The notes below the pieces were generated by a model. That model did no database searches. It saw only the letters and a list, made by a program, of their open reading frames with translations, and was not told the DNA's origin. Positions 27,739 through 35,567 of a DNA stretch of 64,000 bases are shown here, piece by piece. Position 1 is the first letter of the stretch, and each line of letters starts with the position of its first letter. The DNA is from Devosia oryziradicis (GTDB lineage Bacteria > Pseudomonadota > Alphaproteobacteria > Rhizobiales > Devosiaceae), in NCBI RefSeq assembly GCF_016698645.1, contig NZ_CP068047.1, positions 2,577,001-2,641,000 of the forward strand, written 5' to 3'. Made by a program: the position numbers and the translations under genes.

Positions 27739-28797
27739 TTAGCTCAGCCCAAGCATCTTGCGGTTGGCCGCGGTGTCGGTGCCGCCGCTGGCGAAGTCGT
27801 CGAAGGCCTTTTCGGTGACGCGGATGATGTAGCTCTTGATGAGCTCGGCGCCTTCGCGTGCACCGTCTTCCGGGTGCTTGAGGGCACATTCCCATTCGAG
27901 CACGGCCCAGCCCTGGAAGTCGTTAGCCGCCATCTTGGCGAAGATGGCCGGGAAATCGACCTGGCCATCGCCGATGGAGCGGAAGCGCCCTGCCCGGTTT
28001 ACCCAGGACTGGAAGCCACCATAGACGCCCTGGCGACCGGTCGGGTTGAACTCGGCATCCTTCACGTGGAAGGCCTTGATGCGATCCTTGTAGATGTCGA
28101 TGTAGTCCAGGTAATCGAGCTGCTGCAGTACGAAATGGCTCGGATCATAGAGCAGGTTGGCGCGCGGGTGGTTCTTCACGCGGTCGAGGAACATCTCGTA
28201 GGACACGCCATCATGCAGGTCCTCACCCGGGTGGATTTCGTAGCAGACGTCGACGCCGGCGGCGTCGAAGGCATTGAGGATGGGCGTCCAGCGCCGTGCC
28301 AGTTCATCGAAGGCCTCTTCGACCAGGCCCGCAGGGCGCTGCGGCCACGGATAAAGGTAGGGCCAGGCCAGAGCACCGGAGAAGGTGGCGTGGGCCTTGA
28401 GGCCGAGATTCTGCGATGCCTTGGCGGCGTTGAGCATGGTCTGCACCGCCCACTCGGTGCGCGCCTTGGGGTTGCCATGGACTGAAGCCGGGGCAAAGCC
28501 GTCGAAGGCGGTGTCGTAAGCGGGGTGAACGGCAACCAGCTGACCCTGCAGGTGGGTCGACAGTTCGGTGATCTCGAGGCCGTGGCTATTCACTACACCC
28601 TTGATTTCATCGGCGTAAGTCTTGGATGTCGCCGCTTTTTCAAGATCGATGAAGCTCGACACCCAGGTCGGGATCTGCACGCCCTTGTAGCCCAGGCCGG
28701 CGGCCCATTTGCAGATGTTGTCGAGGTTATCGAACGGCGCCTTGTCGCCCGCGAACTGCGCCAGGAAGATTGCCGGACCCTTGATGGTCGTCGCCAT
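27739..28797 (-). CDS. Sugar phosphate isomerase/epimerase-like TIM barrel (I)
   Basis: A 352-residue xylose-isomerase-like TIM barrel. Putative metal ligands are all present in order: Glu in VCYEIHPGED, Asp in LLYDPSHF, His in AFHVKDAEF and Glu in AVLEWECAL. The family includes epimerases, inosose dehydratase-like enzymes and lyases acting on keto-sugars, and the name does not imply a phosphorylated substrate. It is about 100 residues longer than the second barrel of this operon (30084-30833), with an extra C-terminal helix region. It has 141 bp upstream containing a strong hairpin, and precedes oxidoreductase I. Confidence 0.86.
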   Translation of the reverse strand: MATTIKGPAIFLAQFAGDKAPFDNLDNICKWAAGLGYKGVQIPTWVSSFIDLEKAATSKTYADEIKGVVNSHGLEITELSTHLQGQLVAVHPAYDTAFDGFAPASVHGNPKARTEWAVQTMLNAAKASQNLGLKAHATFSGALAWPYLYPWPQRPAGLVEEAFDELARRWTPILNAFDAAGVDVCYEIHPGEDLHDGVSYEMFLDRVKNHPRANLLYDPSHFVLQQLDYLDYIDIYKDRIKAFHVKDAEFNPTGRQGVYGGFQSWVNRAGRFRSIGDGQVDFPAIFAKMAANDFQGWAVLEWECALKHPEDGAREGAELIKSYIIRVTEKAFDDFASGGTDTAANRKMLGLS

Positions 28798-28849
28798 GTC
28801 GTTTCTCCTCGTTTCGGCGCTTCGCGCCTATTTCTTTGCCGTTCATGCA

Positions 28850-28877
28850 AACAGGCGGCGGGTGGCCGCCGCCTGTT
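28850..28877 (-). promoter_or_regulatory. Intercistronic hairpin inside the sugar operon
   Basis: AACAGGCGGCGG (28850-28861) and CCGCCGCCTGTT (28866-28877) form a perfect 12-bp stem with loop GTGG, between oxidoreductase II and isomerase I on the minus strand. There is no U-tract, so it looks like a processing or stabilising element, not a terminator. Confidence 0.6.
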
Positions 28878-28938
28878 CACTAACATGTTTGTCTATGTTG
28901 ACCGACGCGATGCATCTGTCAATGAGGTACGCACCTCA

Positions 28939-30078
28939 TTACTTCAGCAGAGCCTGGGCCTGGGCCGGCGAGAGCGCCAGCGGCCGCTCGCAGGTGGTCG
29001 ACAGGGTCAGCACCTGGCCGCTTTCACCCGCCTTGAGCAGGCTGGTCATCACGTCCACGGCGTGCAGGGCGACATCGAGGCCGCAACGCGCCCGGTAGCC
29101 ACCATCGATGGAGGCCATCATGTCGGCGAGCCCGGCAGCGCGGTAGTTGGCGCGCGGCTGGTCGGTGTCCAGGCCCTGGTTGGCCTTGCCGAAGGGGTGA
29201 TCCCATGGCGTGACCTTGGTGCGCTCGCCAGCGATGTTGGCAGTGACCAGGTCGCCACCGAAGAAGTTCGGATCGGGCACGAAGATCGAGCCATCTGTGC
29301 CATAGAGCTCGATGTTGTGGTGGCCATGGGCCGCCACATCCCAGCTGGCGCCAAGGGTAACAATGGCGCCGGTGGCGAATTCGAGCACGCCATGGATGGT
29401 CGTGGGCGTGCCGACCTTGACGAAGGTGCCCTTGTAGGGGCCTTCGGCGGTGACTTCACGCTCAGCGCGGGCCATGTTGGTGAACGCCGAGAGGCGCTTG
29501 ACCGGACCGAGCAGATGGATGAGGTCGGTGACGTAGTACGGGCCCAGATCGAGGATCGGACCGGCGCCGGGCTGGAAGAAGAAGTCCGGATTGGGGTGCC
29601 AGTGCTCCATGCCGCGGCTCATGACGTGCATGGTGCCGCTCATGATCTTGCCCAGCGAGCCGCCGTCGATGATCTCGCGGGCCTGCTGGTGTGCACCGCC
29701 CAGGAAGGTATCGGGGGCCGAACCAACCTGCAGGCCACGGTCATCGGCGGCCTTCTTGAGCGCCATACCCTCTTCGAGGCTCAGCACGAAGGGCTTTTCC
29801 GAATAGGCATGCTTGCCGGCCGAGACGATGTCCATCGAAACCGAATAATGGGTCGATGGGATCGTCAGGTTCACGATGACGTCGATTTCGCTGTTCTTGA
29901 GCAGCTCGTCAGGCGTCTGCGCCTTGACGCCGAATTCCTCGGCGCGCTTCTGGGCAGCGGCCGGCAGGATGTCGGCCACGGCACGAACTTCGAGCCCCTT
30001 GAACAGCGGCGCGAGCTTGAGATAGGCGCTGGAGATATTGCCGGCACCCATGATGCCGACGCCAAAGGTCTTGGCCAT
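28939..30078 (-). CDS. Gfo/Idh/MocA family oxidoreductase (II)
   Basis: A 379-residue NAD(P)-dependent dehydrogenase. The Rossmann motif is GVGIMGAGNISSAYL at residues 6-20, and the catalytic EKP is in AYSEKPFVLSLEEG. C-terminal domain hallmarks are PILDLGPYYVTDLIHLLG and YGTDGSIFVPDPNFFGGD. It is only distantly similar to oxidoreductase I, so the two probably act at different steps. The ATG at 30078 is preferred: it leaves 5 bp after the preceding stop and has GGAAG upstream, whereas the ATG at 30093 would overlap that gene. Confidence 0.87.
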   Translation of the reverse strand: MAKTFGVGIMGAGNISSAYLKLAPLFKGLEVRAVADILPAAAQKRAEEFGVKAQTPDELLKNSEIDVIVNLTIPSTHYSVSMDIVSAGKHAYSEKPFVLSLEEGMALKKAADDRGLQVGSAPDTFLGGAHQQAREIIDGGSLGKIMSGTMHVMSRGMEHWHPNPDFFFQPGAGPILDLGPYYVTDLIHLLGPVKRLSAFTNMARAEREVTAEGPYKGTFVKVGTPTTIHGVLEFATGAIVTLGASWDVAAHGHHNIELYGTDGSIFVPDPNFFGGDLVTANIAGERTKVTPWDHPFGKANQGLDTDQPRANYRAAGLADMMASIDGGYRARCGLDVALHAVDVMTSLLKAGESGQVLTLSTTCERPLALSPAQAQALLK

Positions 30079-30083
30079 TTGGA

Positions 30084-30833
30084 TTACTTCCACTTCTTGG
30101 CAGCGGCGATCGAGCGGGTCGCAAAACGAACCGCATCGGATGGCTTGTCGTGCTCGGCAACGAAATACTCGGCCTTGGTCTTGGACTGGACCTTGGTGAT
30201 CAGTTCATCCCAATTGAGGACGCCGTCACCCACGTCAGCCCAGCCGTCTTCGTCGGTTTTCTCGCCGGCAGGGGCAATGTCCTTTACGTGGACGGCCGTG
30301 ATGCGGCTGCCATACTTGTCGAACCAGGCGACCGGGTCAGCCTTGCCACGGACGATCCAGGCCACGTCGGCTTCCCATTCGATGCCGGGGGCTTCCTCGA
30401 GCAGGATTTCCATGGGCGTGCGGCCCGAGCTGGTCGGCACGAATTCGAAATCGTGGTTGTGCCAGCCGAAGCCGTACCCTTCCTTCTTGTAGGTTTCAGC
30501 ATGACCGGCCAGCGTCTCGGCCAGCTTGAGCCACTTGGACTCATCGGCGCTGCGATCCTCGGGTCCGATATGGGGCACGATGATCTTCTTGATGCCGAGG
30601 GTTTCGGCCGTCTTGAGCGTAGTAGACACGTCTGCCGCCTGGGCCGGGCCGAAATGGCCGGTCGGCATGGAAAGGCCGTTCTTCTTCAGGTTGGCTGCAA
30701 GGCCCGCGGCGTCGCCATAGAGGCCACCAAAGCCTTCGACCTGCGTATAGCCAAGCGAACCGAGGGTCGCGAGGAAATCGGGCAGCGAGGGAACGTTCCG
30801 CGCGCTGTAGAGCTGGAATGACAAAACGGTCAT
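30084..30833 (-). CDS. Sugar phosphate isomerase/epimerase-like TIM barrel (II)
   Basis: A 249-residue compact xylose-isomerase-like TIM barrel. It starts MTVLSFQLYSARN, with metal-site elements FGWHNHDFEF, EWEADVAW, TAVHVKDI and YFVAEHDKP in the right order. This short class contains enzymes acting on 3-keto-glycosides and inosose-like substrates, which fits its pairing with oxidoreductase II (5 bp apart). There is a 177-bp gap upstream to the ATPase gene containing a GC-rich hairpin, so the catabolic half may also have its own promoter. Confidence 0.87.
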   Translation of the reverse strand: MTVLSFQLYSARNVPSLPDFLATLGSLGYTQVEGFGGLYGDAAGLAANLKKNGLSMPTGHFGPAQAADVSTTLKTAETLGIKKIIVPHIGPEDRSADESKWLKLAETLAGHAETYKKEGYGFGWHNHDFEFVPTSSGRTPMEILLEEAPGIEWEADVAWIVRGKADPVAWFDKYGSRITAVHVKDIAPAGEKTDEDGWADVGDGVLNWDELITKVQSKTKAEYFVAEHDKPSDAVRFATRSIAAAKKWK

Positions 30834-30976
30834 TTTTGGCCTCTTGTAACGTTAGAATGGGCTGATGGAGCAGTTTCTGCACCAGCAGATAGCTATGTCA
30901 GATCGTGCTGTCGCGCTTCGGGGACAGGCCAACTACCGCAAAAGTAAGATTGGCGGGAAAGTCGGGCAGACAAGTG

Positions 30977-30999
30977 GCGGGGCGTCGGCGACGCCCCGC
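30977..30999 (-). promoter_or_regulatory. Hairpin between transporter and catabolic halves of the sugar operon
   Basis: GCGGGGCGTC (guanine 30977 to 30986) and GACGCCCCGC (30990-30999) form a perfect 10-bp stem, loop GGC, 11 bases after the ATPase stop on the minus strand. No U-tract follows. It may attenuate or process the transcript before the catabolic genes. Confidence 0.55.
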
Positions 31000-31010
31000 G
31001 ACGGGCTAAA

Positions 31011-32096
31011 TCAGACGCGGTTGGTCGTCTCTTTGTTGAAGATCGAGCCGCGTGCCGGGTCAAAGCCGATCCTGAGCTTCTGGCCGACTTCAAGATGGAC
31101 GTCGCTGTCGACGCGGAACGTAACGGCCTGGCCGGCAATCTTGGTCCAGGCCAGGGTGTCCGACCCCATCGGCTCCACGATCTCGATCTCGACTTCGGTC
31201 GAATAAGGCATCCTGGCCACTTCATCGCCCAGCACGACATGCTCCGGACGAACACCAAGCACCGCCTTGGTCGCGCCCGTCACCGGAGTGGTGAACTGGT
31301 AGGTGCCCACGGGGATCACCGTGCCGTCTTCGGCGGTGAATGTGGTGCCATCAAGCGTACCCTGGAGGAAATTCATCGATGGCGAGCCGATGAAGCCGGC
31401 GACGTAGAGATTGACCGGCTTGTTGTAGATGGTGTGCGGGTCGCTCAACTGCTGGATCACGCCATTCTTCATGATGGCGATGCGATCGGCCAGCGTCAGG
31501 GCCTCGATCTGGTCGTGGGTCACGTAGATCATGGTGTTCTTGAGGCGCTGGTGCAGGCGCTTGATCTCGACGCGCAGGTCCGAACGGAGCTTGGCATCGA
31601 GGTTGGATAGCGGCTCGTCGAACAGGAACACGTCCACGTCGCGCACCAAGGCACGGCCGATAGCCACGCGCTGGCGCTGGCCGCCGGATAGTTCGACGGG
31701 CTTGCGGTTGAGCAGCGGCTGGATCTGGAGGATTTCGGCGGCGCGGGCGACGCGACGTTCGATCTCATCCTTCTTCATGCCGGCCACGCGCAGGCCGAAG
31801 CTCAGATTCCGCTCGACGGTCATCTGCGGGTAAAGCGCATAGGACTGGAACACCATGCCGATGCCGCGGTCCTTGGGCTCTTCCCAGGTGACGTTCTTGC
31901 CGCCGATGAAGATCTGGCCGTCAGAGACGTCGAGCAGGCCGGCGATGCAGTTGAGCAGGGTCGACTTGCCGCAGCCCGAGGGGCCCAGCAGGACGATGAA
32001 TTCACCCTGGGCGATGTCGAGGTCCAGATGCTCGAGAACCTTCACATTGCCGAAGTTGAGGGATAGATCCCTGATGGAAACACTGTGTTGCGTCAT
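31011..32096 (-). CDS. Sugar ABC transporter ATP-binding protein (UgpC/MsmK type)
   Basis: A 361-residue ABC ATPase of carbohydrate importers. Walker A is GPSGCGKST (about 38-46), the Q-loop FQSYALYPQMT, the signature LSGGQRQRVAIGRALVRD, Walker B FLFDEPLSNLD and the switch YVTHDQIEAL. The C-terminal OB-type regulatory domain follows (GFIGSPSMNFLQG, then VLGVRPEHV), which separates sugar ATPases of this class from amino-acid ones. It begins 4 bp after the second permease gene. It powers the CUT1 importer encoded just upstream. Confidence 0.93.
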   Translation of the reverse strand: MTQHSVSIRDLSLNFGNVKVLEHLDLDIAQGEFIVLLGPSGCGKSTLLNCIAGLLDVSDGQIFIGGKNVTWEEPKDRGIGMVFQSYALYPQMTVERNLSFGLRVAGMKKDEIERRVARAAEILQIQPLLNRKPVELSGGQRQRVAIGRALVRDVDVFLFDEPLSNLDAKLRSDLRVEIKRLHQRLKNTMIYVTHDQIEALTLADRIAIMKNGVIQQLSDPHTIYNKPVNLYVAGFIGSPSMNFLQGTLDGTTFTAEDGTVIPVGTYQFTTPVTGATKAVLGVRPEHVVLGDEVARMPYSTEVEIEIVEPMGSDTLAWTKIAGQAVTFRVDSDVHLEVGQKLRIGFDPARGSIFNKETTNRV

Positions 32097-32100
32097 GGTC

Positions 32101-33024
32101 TTAACCCTTCACCGCACCGGCGGCGATGCCGCGGACGAACCATTTACCCGAGATGAAATAGACAGCCAGCGGCACGGCAGCAGTCAGGATGGTCGCTGCC
32201 ATGTGCACGTTGTATTCGCGCACGCCGGTTGTCGTGTTGACGATGTTGTTGAGCTGCACGGTCATGGGCATGTTCTCGCGACCGGCGAAGACCGTGCCGA
32301 ACAGGAAGTCGTTCCAGATACCGGTAACCTGCAGGATGACGGCCACGATGGTGATCGGGACGGCCATCGGGATCATGATCTGGAAGAAGATCTGCCAGAA
32401 CCCTGCCCCGTCGACACGGGCTGCCTTGAACAGCTCGGGCGGAAGCGCCGCGAAGAAGTTGCGGAACAGCAGCGTCAGGATGGGCATGCCGAAGATGGTG
32501 TGGATGATGATGATGCAGGGGAAGGTACCGAAGATCCCCAGCTCACGCATGCCGATGATCAGCGGGTAGATCACCACCTGGTAGGGCACGAAGGCGCCGA
32601 ACACGAGCAGGCCGAACAGAACATTGGCGCCCTTGTAGCGCCAGAAGCTGAGCGCATAGCCGTTGAGGCAGGCAATAATGATCGAGATGATCGTGCCGAC
32701 GACAGTGATCTTGACCGAGTTCAGGAAGCCCGGCTTGAGACCGTTGCAGTCACGGCCAGTACAGGCGGTGTCCCAGGCCTTCAGCCAGGGCTCGAAAGTG
32801 ATCTGCTGCGGCCACTGGAAGATGTGACGCAACTGGATTTCCGGCATGGCCTTGAGCGAGGTCACGACCATGACCCAAAGCGGCATGAGGAAAAACAGCG
32901 CAGCCAGCACGAGGAAGGCATAGATGCCAACGCGGCTGAAGGTGAGGCTCTTCGGCTTTGTGCCCCGAGGCCCGGCCTCGATGCGGGATGCGCCGGATGA
33001 TACAGTCATGGTGTCGGTCGTCAT
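32101..33024 (-). CDS. Carbohydrate ABC transporter permease (MalG-like)
   Basis: A 307-residue inner-membrane permease of the MalG class. Six hydrophobic helices follow a cytoplasmic N-terminal segment. The EAA loop is FAALPPELFKAARVDGAGFWQIFFQ, split here by its Gly at the usual place, and the C terminus WFVRGIAAGAVKG ends with the conserved ATPase-contacting tail. It overlaps nothing and starts 2 bp after the first permease gene, so the pair is co-transcribed. With the partner permease it forms the sugar channel. Confidence 0.92.
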   Translation of the reverse strand: MTTDTMTVSSGASRIEAGPRGTKPKSLTFSRVGIYAFLVLAALFFLMPLWVMVVTSLKAMPEIQLRHIFQWPQQITFEPWLKAWDTACTGRDCNGLKPGFLNSVKITVVGTIISIIIACLNGYALSFWRYKGANVLFGLLVFGAFVPYQVVIYPLIIGMRELGIFGTFPCIIIIHTIFGMPILTLLFRNFFAALPPELFKAARVDGAGFWQIFFQIMIPMAVPITIVAVILQVTGIWNDFLFGTVFAGRENMPMTVQLNNIVNTTTGVREYNVHMAATILTAAVPLAVYFISGKWFVRGIAAGAVKG

Positions 33025-33026
33025 GG

Positions 33027-33983
33027 CTAGTACCCCTTGGCCTTATTGGCCCGCCACTGCGCAAACGCCTGCACGCCCAGCAGGATCACCACCGGCAGCA
33101 GCATCATGGTCGCGGCTGCCATTCCGAGGCCCACGTTGGACCGGTCGGTGATGTGCTGGATGACGAAAACGGCCGGCATCTGCGTCGCGATACCGGGACC
33201 GCCCTGGGTCATCGCAACGACCAGATCGAACACGCGAACCACACCCACGCATTGCAGGATGAAAGCGGTGAGGATGGCGCCGCGCATCATGGGCAGCACG
33301 ATGAAGAGATAGGTGCGCCAGGTAGGAATGCCGTCGATCTTGGCGGCCTTCCAGATTTCGGCGTCCACGCCCCGGAGGCCGGCCAGCATGATGGCCATGG
33401 TCACGCCCACGCCATTCCAGATGCCCGCGACCACCAGGCCGTAAATGGCGGTGGAGGCGTTAACCAGCGGGGCAAAGGTGAAATCGGTGAAGCCAAGGCC
33501 GCGGACCGTGGCCTGGATGCCGTAGTTGGGATCGAGAATCCAGCGCCAAACCAGGCCGGTGATCACCAGCGACATGGCGAAGGGATAGAGGAAGATCGAG
33601 CGGAACCAGTCCTCCGCCTTGATGCGCTGATCCATGAACACGGCCAGCAGGTAGCCCGCGGTCATGTTGGCGACGATGGACAACAATCCGAAGAACCAGA
33701 GATTGTTGACCGAAACCAGCCAGCGACCCGTAGCCCAGAGGCGCGAATATTGATCGGTACCAACGAAATTTTCCGGGCCGAAGGCCGGGAAGATGCGCGA
33801 GTTGGTGAACGACAGAACGAATGAATAGATGATGCAGATGACGAACACGCCGACGGCGGTCAGGATAAGCGGCAGAGTGCCTATCACCGACATGAGCGTC
33901 GTAATGCGGAACGGCTTCCGCCCAGAGGAACTGGCTGTCTTTACGACAGCACCGCCCTCATTGGCCGTAGCAAGCTGAGCCAT
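33027..33983 (-). CDS. Carbohydrate ABC transporter permease (MalF-like)
   Basis: A 318-residue permease of the MalF class without the large periplasmic loop of enteric MalF. Helices include TLPLILTAVGVFVICIIYSF and LWFFGLLSIVANMTAGYLLA. The EAA loop is GLRGVDAEIWKAAKIDGI, and the conserved FDLVVAMTQGGPG segment follows. Residue pattern is close to glucose/mannose-type (GtsB-like) permeases. It lies 117 bp after the binding-protein gene, with a strong hairpin between them. Confidence 0.92.
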   Translation of the reverse strand: MAQLATANEGGAVVKTASSSGRKPFRITTLMSVIGTLPLILTAVGVFVICIIYSFVLSFTNSRIFPAFGPENFVGTDQYSRLWATGRWLVSVNNLWFFGLLSIVANMTAGYLLAVFMDQRIKAEDWFRSIFLYPFAMSLVITGLVWRWILDPNYGIQATVRGLGFTDFTFAPLVNASTAIYGLVVAGIWNGVGVTMAIMLAGLRGVDAEIWKAAKIDGIPTWRTYLFIVLPMMRGAILTAFILQCVGVVRVFDLVVAMTQGGPGIATQMPAVFVIQHITDRSNVGLGMAAATMMLLPVVILLGVQAFAQWRANKAKGY

Positions 33984-34053
33984 GACGATTTCCCTTGTGG
34001 GTCGATGTGAAGGGCGGTCCGACTCAGGCGCGACCAGTTTTGCCCCAAATGCA

Positions 34054-34087
34054 AACCGGGTGGCCCCTTTTTGGGGGTCACCCGGTT
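34054..34087 (-). promoter_or_regulatory. Strong hairpin after the sugar-binding protein gene
   Basis: AACCGGGTGGCCCC (from 34054) pairs with GGGGTCACCCGGTT (to 34087), 13 of 14 positions, across a T-rich loop, 13 bases past the binding-protein stop. No U-tract follows the stem on the minus strand. It has the same placement as the aapJ-aapQ hairpin and probably raises binding-protein mRNA over permease mRNA. Confidence 0.65.
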
Positions 34088-34100
34088 CGTCAGTGATGGA

Positions 34101-35339
34101 TTATTCAGCCGACGCGATGATGTCGACGAAGCGCTGCTGGATTTCCTCGACGCTCAGGTCGGGATTGGCCCAGGCTTCAGCCCAGAGGTCGTCGAGCTGG
34201 CCGATGGAGTCCTGGGTCAGGTAGATGCCTGCGCCCTGGATCACGTGGTCGGGGTCCTTGAGGATCTCCAGACCAACCTTCATGCAGTCGTCGGCGAGGG
34301 ACATGTCAACGTCGTCACGCACCGGGAGCGAACCCTTGGCGTTGTTGAACAGAGCCTGAACCTGCGGATTGACCATCATGGAGGCCATCTTCAGCTGAGC
34401 AGCTTCAACAGCCGGATCATCCTGCTTGGGGAACAGGAAGATGTCGCCGCCGGTATCGAGGTACGGCTGTTCGGCCGGGCCAGCGATACAAGCATAGTCG
34501 ACGCCGGGCTTCTCGCCGGCAACGGCGAATTCGCCACGAGCCCAGTCACCCATGATCTGCAGGGCAGCCTGGTCCTGGATCACGAGGTTGGTCGTGTCGT
34601 TCCAGGTGCGGTTGGCCGAACCTTCGTCGGTCAGGCCCTTGAGGCTCTTGAAGATCTCGATGGCATGCTTGACTTCAGGACCGCCGGCAACGTCGAGGTT
34701 GCGATCCTTGTAGATGGCCTCGTGGCCTTCCTTGCCGAGCTGGGACAGCATCACGACGCCCATGGCGCCGCCGATCTGCCAGGCTTCGCCGCCGATGGCG
34801 AACGGGATGATGCCGGCTTCCTGCAGCTTGGGAGCGGCAGCAATGAAATCATCGAGGTTCTTCGGCAGTTCTACGCCAGCCTTTTCGAAAGCCGGAACCG
34901 AAGCCCAGGCCCACTGCCACGAGTGAATGTTCACCGGGACGCAGTAGATCTTGCCTTCGAATTCGCAGACGTTAAGGATGGCTGCGGGGCGGATGAAATC
35001 CTTCCAGCCTTCTTCGGTGGCAAGCGGGGTCAGGTCGAGCAGCAGGCCAGCTTCGGCAAGCTCTTCGAACTGGCGGCTGATGTTGAACTGAGCGGCGCCC
35101 GGAGGATCACCACCAAGGGTACGCTGCAGCGTGGCCGAGCGAGCATTCTCACCACCGGCAATGGCGGTATCGACCCACTTGTCTTCGCCCAGAGCGTCGA
35201 ACTCGCGAGCAAAAACCGAAACGGCGGCCTGTTCGCCACCCGACGTCCACCAGTGGATAACTTCGACGTCCGCTGCATTGACAGCGGTGGAGCCGAGCAA
35301 AGCAGTTGCCATAGCGGCAACCACTGCAAACTTCTTCAT
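34101..35339 (-). CDS. Sugar ABC transporter substrate-binding protein
   Basis: A 412-residue periplasmic sugar-binding protein, first gene of the nine-gene operon. The signal peptide is residues 1-22 (KKFAVVAAMATALLGSTAVNA). The mature start VEVIHWWTSGGEQAAV and the Trp-rich SWQWAWASVPAF segment resemble glucose/mannose-type binding proteins (GtsA-like). YLDTGGDIFLFPK and the closing hinge region are also typical. The ATG at 35339 has a GGGAGGA ribosome-binding site; an ATG five codons upstream is in a poorer context. Upstream lie two palindromic operators shared with divergent lacI-type regulation. Ligand: a hexose or a short glycoside, by similarity only. Confidence 0.91.
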   Translation of the reverse strand: MKKFAVVAAMATALLGSTAVNAADVEVIHWWTSGGEQAAVSVFAREFDALGEDKWVDTAIAGGENARSATLQRTLGGDPPGAAQFNISRQFEELAEAGLLLDLTPLATEEGWKDFIRPAAILNVCEFEGKIYCVPVNIHSWQWAWASVPAFEKAGVELPKNLDDFIAAAPKLQEAGIIPFAIGGEAWQIGGAMGVVMLSQLGKEGHEAIYKDRNLDVAGGPEVKHAIEIFKSLKGLTDEGSANRTWNDTTNLVIQDQAALQIMGDWARGEFAVAGEKPGVDYACIAGPAEQPYLDTGGDIFLFPKQDDPAVEAAQLKMASMMVNPQVQALFNNAKGSLPVRDDVDMSLADDCMKVGLEILKDPDHVIQGAGIYLTQDSIGQLDDLWAEAWANPDLSVEEIQQRFVDIIASAE

Positions 35340-35434
35340 AGGTTGTCCTCCCAACGATCACTTGGAGCGAAACGCTCCCGCGAAGCTGCCAGCCGCAAGG
35401 TCGCCTTCTTGTGAGGCGTCTCCAGCTGGCGGCG

Positions 35435-35483
35435 TGTAATCGATTGCATATTCCGGCTTGCGAAATCTCTGCAATCGATTGCA
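35435..35483. promoter_or_regulatory. Tandem palindromic operators for the LacI-family repressor
   Basis: TGCAATCGATTGCA at 35470-35483 is a perfect 14-bp palindrome, and TGTAATCGATTGCA at 35435-35448 matches it at 13 of 14 positions; centres are 35 bp apart. The central CG step and inverted halves are typical of LacI/PurR-family operators. They lie between the divergent binding-protein gene (start 35339) and the repressor gene (start 35568), the natural place for coordinated repression of both. Confidence 0.82.
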
Positions 35484-35567
35484 TGAGTTTCGTACACGCC
35501 TTGCGCACCTGTCAAGATCGAATTAGACAGATTGGGTTACTGACAGCGAGAGGGGGCGCTGCCAGAC

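Noticed and set aside
28525..30492. A 655-codon plus-strand frame across the sugar catabolic genes
   Set aside because: Antisense of two well-supported enzymes; no recognisable domain or signal.
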